Source of the DNA: Peptococcaceae bacterium
GTDB taxonomy: Bacteria; Bacillota; Desulfitobacteriia; Desulfitobacteriales; Syntrophobotulaceae
DNA length: 10,711 bases
Assembly (NCBI GenBank): GCA_012523535.1
Contig: JAAYII010000040.1
Span: forward strand, 1-10,711
Direction: 5' to 3'
This document shows positions 6,399 through 10,711 of this stretch, one piece after another. A program made the position numbers and the translations under genes. Under the pieces are notes generated by a model. That model was not told the DNA's origin. It did not search any database and saw only the letters and a list, made by a program, of their open reading frames with translations. Position 1 is the first letter of the stretch. Every line of letters starts with the position of its first letter.

Positions 6399-7665
6399 AG
6401 TTAACTACCTCCCTGGGATGAACTATTTCCCCGCGAATAGCTGAAGCGGCTGCTACTGCCGGATTGCAAAGATAAACCTCGCTTTGCGGGTGGCCCATGC
6501 GGCCGACAAAATTGCGGTTGGTGGTGGCAAGGGCCCGTTCACCCTTGGCTAAAATTCCCATATGCCCGCCAAGACAGGGTCCACAGGTTGGAGTGCTAAC
6601 CACGGCCCCGGCTTCAATCATTGCTTCTATCCAGCCGTTACGCATAGCTTCGAGCAATATCTGTTGGGTCCCCGGGAATACGAGACAACGAATTTCCGGA
6701 TGAATTTTTTTGCCTTTTAAAATTTTGGCCGCTACTTCCAAATCTTCCAGCCGGCCATTGGTACAGGAACCGATTACGACTTGATCTATTTTTATGCCGC
6801 TGGCCTCATCAACCGACTTTGTGTTTTCCGGCAAATGAGGAAAAGCAACTTGAAGCGGGATTTCCGCAGAATTAAATTCGTAAATCTCTTCGTATTGGGC
6901 ATCGGGATCGCTTTTATAAATTTTGTATTCTCTTTTAGCCCGAGCTTTTACATATTCCAAGGTTATCTCGTCAGGTTCAATAATTCCGGTTTTTGCACCG
7001 GCTTCAATGGCCATATTGCAAATGGTAAACCTGTTATCCATGGAAAGGGCACGGATCCCGTCCCCGGCGAACTCCATAGCTTTGTAACGGGCGCCGTCAA
7101 CCCCAATTTTACCTATTATATACAATATAAGGTCTTTACCGCTAACCCATGGCTGAAAGTTTGCTCCATGAAAGACAAATTTCAATGACTCCGGCACCCT
7201 AAACCAAGCTTCCCCGGTAGCCATTCCTGCGGCGCAGTCCGTGCTGCCCACACCAGTGGCAAAGGCACCCAAAGCACCGTAAGTACAGGTATGGGAATCG
7301 GCGCCGATAATCAAATCCCCAGGGAGAACAACCCCCTGTTCCGGTAACAGGCAATGTTCAATTCCCACTCTGCCAATTTCCCAATAATGTTTGATTTCCA
7401 TCTTCTTGGCAAATTCCTTCAAGATCTTGCTTTGTTCGGCAGAAGGAATATCTTTATTGGGAGTAAAATGATCGGGAACCAAAGTTATTTTTTCTTTATC
7501 AAATACTTTGTCCACGCCAAATTTTTCGAATTCCTTAATGGCTACCGGCCCGGTTACATCATTGGCATGAACAATATCTAATTTGGCATTAATGATTTCT
7601 CCGGGCACTACTTGATCAACCCCGGCATGAGCGGCCAGGATTTTTTCACTGATAGTCATTCCCAT
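6391..7665 (-). CDS. leuC: 3-isopropylmalate dehydratase large subunit (LeuC2 type)
   Basis: This is the large subunit of isopropylmalate isomerase, holding the [4Fe-4S] cluster. The 424-residue length fits the shorter LeuC2/homoaconitase-like family. The cluster ligands are visible as GSCTNG (Cys301) and CGPC (Cys361, Cys364). Other family features are VPDHFTP (63-69), [23 protein letters not shown] (121-143), [29 protein letters not shown] and the C-terminal [11 protein letters not shown] segment. The start at ATG 7665 has AAGGGGGC ending about 7 nt upstream. A second ATG two codons in is possible but less well spaced. It follows ilvC after 68 nt and overlaps leuD. With leuD and leuB it forms a tight leuCDB unit. 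Confidence 0.96.
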   Translation of the reverse strand: MGMTISEKILAAHAGVDQVVPGEIINAKLDIVHANDVTGPVAIKEFEKFGVDKVFDKEKITLVPDHFTPNKDIPSAEQSKILKEFAKKMEIKHYWEIGRVGIEHCLLPEQGVVLPGDLIIGADSHTCTYGALGAFATGVGSTDCAAGMATGEAWFRVPESLKFVFHGANFQPWVSGKDLILYIIGKIGVDGARYKAMEFAGDGIRALSMDNRFTICNMAIEAGAKTGIIEPDEITLEYVKARAKREYKIYKSDPDAQYEEIYEFNSAEIPLQVAFPHLPENTKSVDEASGIKIDQVVIGSCTNGRLEDLEVAAKILKGKKIHPEIRCLVFPGTQQILLEAMRNGWIEAMIEAGAVVSTPTCGPCLGGHMGILAKGERALATTNRNFVGRMGHPQSEVYLCNPAVAAASAIRGEIVHPREVVNYG

Positions 7666-7733
7666 AAAATAGCCCCCTTTTTGCTCAAATAATTTCTGAA
7701 TTCATGAGTCTGATTGTGCTTGGAAAAACTATC

Positions 7734-8732
7734 TTATTTCTTTTTCTGTAACCAGGGCATCATGGAACGAAGTTGTTTACCGACTTTCTCAATAAGATGT
7801 TCTTCATCCATGCGGGTCATGGCATTAAATACAGGTCTGCCGACGTGGTTCTCCAGCAGCCATTCCTTGGCGAATTGTCCTGATTGAATTTCACTTAAGA
7901 TTTTTCGCATTTCCTTACGAGTTTCTTGGGTTATAATTCTCCTGCCAACCGTCAAATCACCGTACTGAGCCGTATCGGAAATGGAATAACGCATATTGCT
8001 AATGCCGCCTTCATACATCAGGTCCACAATGAGTTTTAATTCATGCAAGCATTCAAAATATGCTATCTCCGGCTGATAACCTGCTTCAACCAAAGTATCG
8101 AATCCGGCTCTTACCAACTCGGTAACGCCGCCGCAAAGGACCGCTTGTTCTCCAAAAAGGTCTGTTTCTGTTTCTTCTTTAAATGTAGTTTCCAAGACAC
8201 CTGCACGTGTGGTCCCAATTCCTTTGGCATAAGCCAATCCAATTTGCAGAGCATTGCCGCTGGCATTCTGGTGAACGGCAATTAGAGCAGGTGTTCCGGC
8301 CCCTTCCAAGTAAGTACGCCTGACAAGATGTCCCGGGCTCTTAGGAGCAACCATAATAACATCAACATCAGCGGGAACTACGATTTGCCCGAAATGAATA
8401 TTAAAGCCGTGAGAGAAACCCAATACTTTGCCCGCTTTTAAATGGGGCAGAATTTCCTCTTGATAAACTTTGCGCTGCTGTTCATCGGGCAGTAAAATCT
8501 GGATAAAATCAGCTTGCGCAGCCGCTTCTGCCACAGTCATTACTTTTAAACCCGCCGCTTCGGCTTGGGCCCATCTAGCACTTCCCCGGCGTAACCCTAC
8601 GATTACGTCTAAACCGGAATCTTTAAGGTTTTGCGATTGGGCATGCCCTTGGCTTCCCCAACCCATTACCGCGATTTTCTTACCTTTAAGAATACCTAAA
8701 TCCGCATCTGCATCATAATAAATTTTTGCCAT
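7734..8732 (-). CDS. ilvC: Ketol-acid reductoisomerase, class I
   Basis: IlvC isomerises and reduces acetolactate or acetohydroxybutyrate using NAD(P)H and Mg2+, giving the dihydroxyacids of valine, leucine and isoleucine synthesis. The 332 residues fit class I (short) enzymes. The Rossmann motif is GWGSQGHAQ (24-32), where Tyr is more common at residue 25. Catalytic and metal residues are in place: His108, Asp191, Glu195, Glu227, Glu231 and Ser252. The cofactor-choosing loop reads GLRRGSARW (46-54). Ser51 is kept, but the second phosphate-contacting Ser is replaced by Arg53, which should still favour NADPH (inference). GGAG lies 10 nt before ATG 8732. An AT-rich 142-bp spacer separates it from ilvN, so it could have its own promoter. 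leuC follows after 68 nt. Confidence 0.97.
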   Translation of the reverse strand: MAKIYYDADADLGILKGKKIAVMGWGSQGHAQSQNLKDSGLDVIVGLRRGSARWAQAEAAGLKVMTVAEAAAQADFIQILLPDEQQRKVYQEEILPHLKAGKVLGFSHGFNIHFGQIVVPADVDVIMVAPKSPGHLVRRTYLEGAGTPALIAVHQNASGNALQIGLAYAKGIGTTRAGVLETTFKEETETDLFGEQAVLCGGVTELVRAGFDTLVEAGYQPEIAYFECLHELKLIVDLMYEGGISNMRYSISDTAQYGDLTVGRRIITQETRKEMRKILSEIQSGQFAKEWLLENHVGRPVFNAMTRMDEEHLIEKVGKQLRSMMPWLQKKK

Positions 8733-8874
8733 GATTTATCAACTCCATATTTAGTATTTTTTTATAATGTTTTTGTTTTTTACAGTATTTAAATTTATTT
8801 TGTTTTGGCTTATCTTTTTAGTATTTTATTTTTCAACAAATAATTGAATTGATTTAAACCTTTAAGCAAACGGA
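8733..8874 (-). other. AT-rich spacer between ilvN and ilvC with a repeated short motif
   Basis: This 142-bp stretch is strikingly AT-rich compared with its neighbours. On the minus strand it carries the motif AAAATACTAAA twice, around 8815-8830 and 8750-8765. The second copy lies just before the ilvC ribosome binding site. I cannot fix a promoter or terminator in it. It may hold an ilvC promoter or an AU-rich RNA-processing region. Confidence 0.4.
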
Positions 8875-9354
8875 TCAGTTTTCGGAACGGGCAATGGCGA
8901 TTCGTCCTGTTCTGACCAGTTCCAAAATCCCATATGTTTTCATGCTTCGGATAAAAGCATTAATTTTATCTTCATTTCCGGTCAGCTCAACCGTCAGGCT
9001 GCTCCTGCCCAAATCAACCACCCGGCCACGGAAAATATCAACAGTCTGCATAATTTCAAGCCTGGTCTCCGGTTTGACTCTTACTTTAATTAAAGCCAAT
9101 TCCCGGTCCACCACCGCCTCATTGCTAAGATTGGTAACCTTATGCACAACAACCAATTTATGTAGCTGTTTGGTACCCTGTTCAATGACCTGGCTGTCCC
9201 CTTCCACCACAATAGTCATAATAGATAAAGAAGGGTTTTCGGTCTGGCAAACGGCCAGACTGTGGATATTATAAGCCCGTCTTGAAAAAAGCCCGGATAT
9301 TCTTGCCAGAACACCCGGATTATTCTCAACAAGAACGGCCAAAGTATGACGCAT
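8875..9354 (-). CDS. ilvN: Acetohydroxyacid synthase (acetolactate synthase) regulatory small subunit
   Basis: This is the regulatory subunit that activates IlvB and confers feedback inhibition by valine. At 159 residues it is the usual length. An ACT domain occupies about 1-75, starting RHTLAVLVENNPGVLARISGLFSRR. Gly14 and Asn29, known valine-site positions in Escherichia coli IlvH, are both kept, so valine sensitivity is likely. The C-terminal domain contains VDRELALIKVRV, FRGRVVDLG and LTVELTGNEDKINAFI. It starts at the ilvB stop in a TGATG arrangement. A GGAGG about 9-10 nt upstream lies inside the 3' end of ilvB. This coupling would match the subunit ratio. The gene is named ilvN by context; ilvH is an equivalent label. 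Confidence 0.96.
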   Translation of the reverse strand: MRHTLAVLVENNPGVLARISGLFSRRAYNIHSLAVCQTENPSLSIMTIVVEGDSQVIEQGTKQLHKLVVVHKVTNLSNEAVVDRELALIKVRVKPETRLEIMQTVDIFRGRVVDLGRSSLTVELTGNEDKINAFIRSMKTYGILELVRTGRIAIARSEN

Positions 9355-10711
9355 CAGTCTTCACCTCCCAGGACTTCAGTTATCACCTTGCCGGGAGGAA
9401 CCATGGGCAATACCACCTCATCCGGGGAAATCGCAAAGTCCAACAGAAAAGGACCGGAAGTGTTAACAGCCTTAAGCAGGGCCGCCTCCACCTCTTCAGG
9501 TTTTTCTACCCTTAAACCTTTAATCCCATATGCTTCCGCAACTTTGACAAAATTTGGATTGGCATGCAATTGAATTTGGTTAAAACGCTCATTATAAAAC
9601 ATTTTTTGCAATTGGCGTACCATGCCCAGCACACCGTTGTTCATTAAAACAATTTTTATCGGCAGATTATATTGAACCGTAGTGGCCAACTCCTGAATAC
9701 TCATTTGAAAAGAGCCGTCTCCTGTTATCAAAAACACCAAGCTGTCGGGTTTGGCAAACTGGGCACCGATGGCCGCCGGGAAGCCAAAACCCATAGTCCC
9801 TAAACCAGCGCTGGTAATAAAATGTCTGGGATTGGTAACAGGATAAAACTGGGCCGCCCACATTTGGTGTTGGCCTACATCGGTAATCACAATAGCTTTT
9901 TCTCCGCCGACCTTTCCCAAAGCTTCCAGAATTATTTGGGGGTTTAAATGACCATTTTGTTCGTAGCGCAAAGGATATGTTTTTTGCCAAGTGCGAATCT
10001 GGTTCCACCAAGCGGTCGTTTCCGGAGCCTGAACCAGGGGTATTAGGTCATCCAAAACCAACCTGGCGTCTCCAACAATCGGAATATCGGCCCGGACAAC
10101 CTTACCGATTTCAGCCGGATCAATGTCTATATGAATTATTTTGGCCTTGTTGGCAAAGCGATGTTTTAAACCGCTGGTTACCCTATCATCAAAACGCACT
10201 CCGACAGCAATTAATAGATCACAGTCATTAACTGCCAGGTTGGCGGTAATTGTTCCGTGCATACCCACCATGCCCAAAAGATTGGGATGCCGGCTCGGTA
10301 CACTTCCTATCCCCATTAGAGTTGTTACTATCGGGATATTTAATTTTTCGATCAATTGACATAAACTGGGCCCGGCACCGGAGGTAATAACTCCTCCGCC
10401 TGCATAAACCACAGGTTTCTTACTCTGGGATATGGCTTTGGCAGCCTCATTAATTTGTCCGGCATTGCCTTTGCCAAAATATTTGTAACTGGGCAAATGT
10501 ACTTTTTCCGGGCAGGAAGTCGTCACTTCAGCAGCCATTACATCTTTCGGCAGATCAATCAAAACCGGTCCGGGACGACCGGTACGGGCTATGTAAAAAG
10601 CCTCTTTTACAATCCGAGGTATATCGTTGGCGTCTTTTACTAAATAGGAATGTTTTGTTATCGGCAGGGTCATACCCGTTATATCAACTTCCTGGAAAGA
10701 ATCCGTGCCCA
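9354..10711 (-). CDS. ilvB: Acetohydroxyacid synthase (acetolactate synthase) catalytic large subunit, 5' end cut by window edge
   Basis: IlvB uses thiamine diphosphate, FAD and Mg2+ to condense pyruvate with a second pyruvate or 2-oxobutyrate, the first common step of branched-chain amino acid synthesis. The frame stays open to the right edge. Residues upstream of an internal ATG at 10673 (GTDSFQEVDITG) match the conserved family segment, so the true start lies outside the window. About the first 110-120 residues, including the cofactor-activating Glu, are missing. Seen here are PITKHSYLVKD, RPGPVLIDLPKDV, the central FAD-binding domain with GMHGTITANLAVNDCDLLIAVGVRFDDR, and the C-terminal domain with VITDVGQHQMWAAQFY. 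The diphosphate-binding motif runs from GDGSFQMS to LMNNGVLGMVRQ. It ends in TGA overlapping the ilvN ATG by one base. Confidence 0.96.
   Translation of the reverse strand, partial: GTDSFQEVDITGMTLPITKHSYLVKDANDIPRIVKEAFYIARTGRPGPVLIDLPKDVMAAEVTTSCPEKVHLPSYKYFGKGNAGQINEAAKAISQSKKPVVYAGGGVITSGAGPSLCQLIEKLNIPIVTTLMGIGSVPSRHPNLLGMVGMHGTITANLAVNDCDLLIAVGVRFDDRVTSGLKHRFANKAKIIHIDIDPAEIGKVVRADIPIVGDARLVLDDLIPLVQAPETTAWWNQIRTWQKTYPLRYEQNGHLNPQIILEALGKVGGEKAIVITDVGQHQMWAAQFYPVTNPRHFITSAGLGTMGFGFPAAIGAQFAKPDSLVFLITGDGSFQMSIQELATTVQYNLPIKIVLMNNGVLGMVRQLQKMFYNERFNQIQLHANPNFVKVAEAYGIKGLRVEKPEEVEAALLKAVNTSGPFLLDFAISPDEVVLPMVPPGKVITEVLGGED

Noticed and set aside
6781..7188. Plus-strand 135-codon open frame opposite leuC
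   Set aside because: It is a shadow of leuC in another frame with no convincing motif or ribosome binding site.
8733..8874. T-box or leucine attenuator before ilvC
   Set aside because: The spacer is AT-rich with no GGTGG core, no G-C rich terminator stem and no leader peptide rich in Leu, Val or Ile codons.
9667..10011. Second minus-strand frame within ilvB
   Set aside because: It overlaps the clear ilvB frame entirely and has no recognisable protein features.
1..10711. CRISPR array, tRNA, insertion sequence or phage/defence genes
   Set aside because: No regularly spaced repeats, no tRNA-like cloverleaf noticed by eye, and no transposase, integrase or defence-type domains. All long frames belong to amino acid metabolism, transport or the one hypothetical protein.

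Overview
The window reads as a fragment of a chromosome from a low-to-moderate GC Firmicute, probably a clostridial, Peptococcaceae/Desulfotomaculum-like anaerobe. The grounds are strong AGGAGG-type ribosome binding sites, the ilvB-ilvN-ilvC-leuC-leuD-leuB order, a T-box-like leader with an intrinsic terminator, and the short LeuC2/LeuD2 type of isopropylmalate isomerase. This assignment is inference. All recognised genes lie on the minus strand, so the window is transcribed from right to left.

Right part (10711 down to 4859): branched-chain amino acid biosynthesis. ilvB (5' end cut by the window edge) and ilvN share a TGATG junction. An AT-rich 142-bp spacer precedes ilvC, and leuC, leuD and leuB follow with 8-nt overlaps. 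Together they encode acetohydroxyacid synthase, ketol-acid reductoisomerase, isopropylmalate isomerase and isopropylmalate dehydrogenase. leuA is absent between ilvC and leuC, where related clusters commonly carry it.

Middle (4858 to 1384): a leader region and a proline cluster, proC-proB-proA. The leader holds a short candidate terminator after leuB, then a T-box-like segment with a clear Rho-independent terminator just before proC. proC has an in-frame TAA at codon 23. proB has an in-frame TAG at codon 254, exactly between its kinase and PUA domains. In both genes the reading frame and family similarity continue undisturbed past the stop. proA is intact. This is the most notable signal in the window: either recent, stepwise decay of proline synthesis, or two base-call errors. 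Only the kinase half of ProB could plausibly still work.

Left part (1333 to 1): a 173-residue protein that resembles a cysteine-containing DUF6125/amino-thiazoline-carboxylate-hydrolase-like family, then an almost complete ABC transporter permease of the nitrate/sulfonate/taurine type that runs off the left edge.

I saw no CRISPR array, tRNA, rRNA, insertion sequence, phage gene or defence system. Most of the window is ordinary amino acid metabolism.
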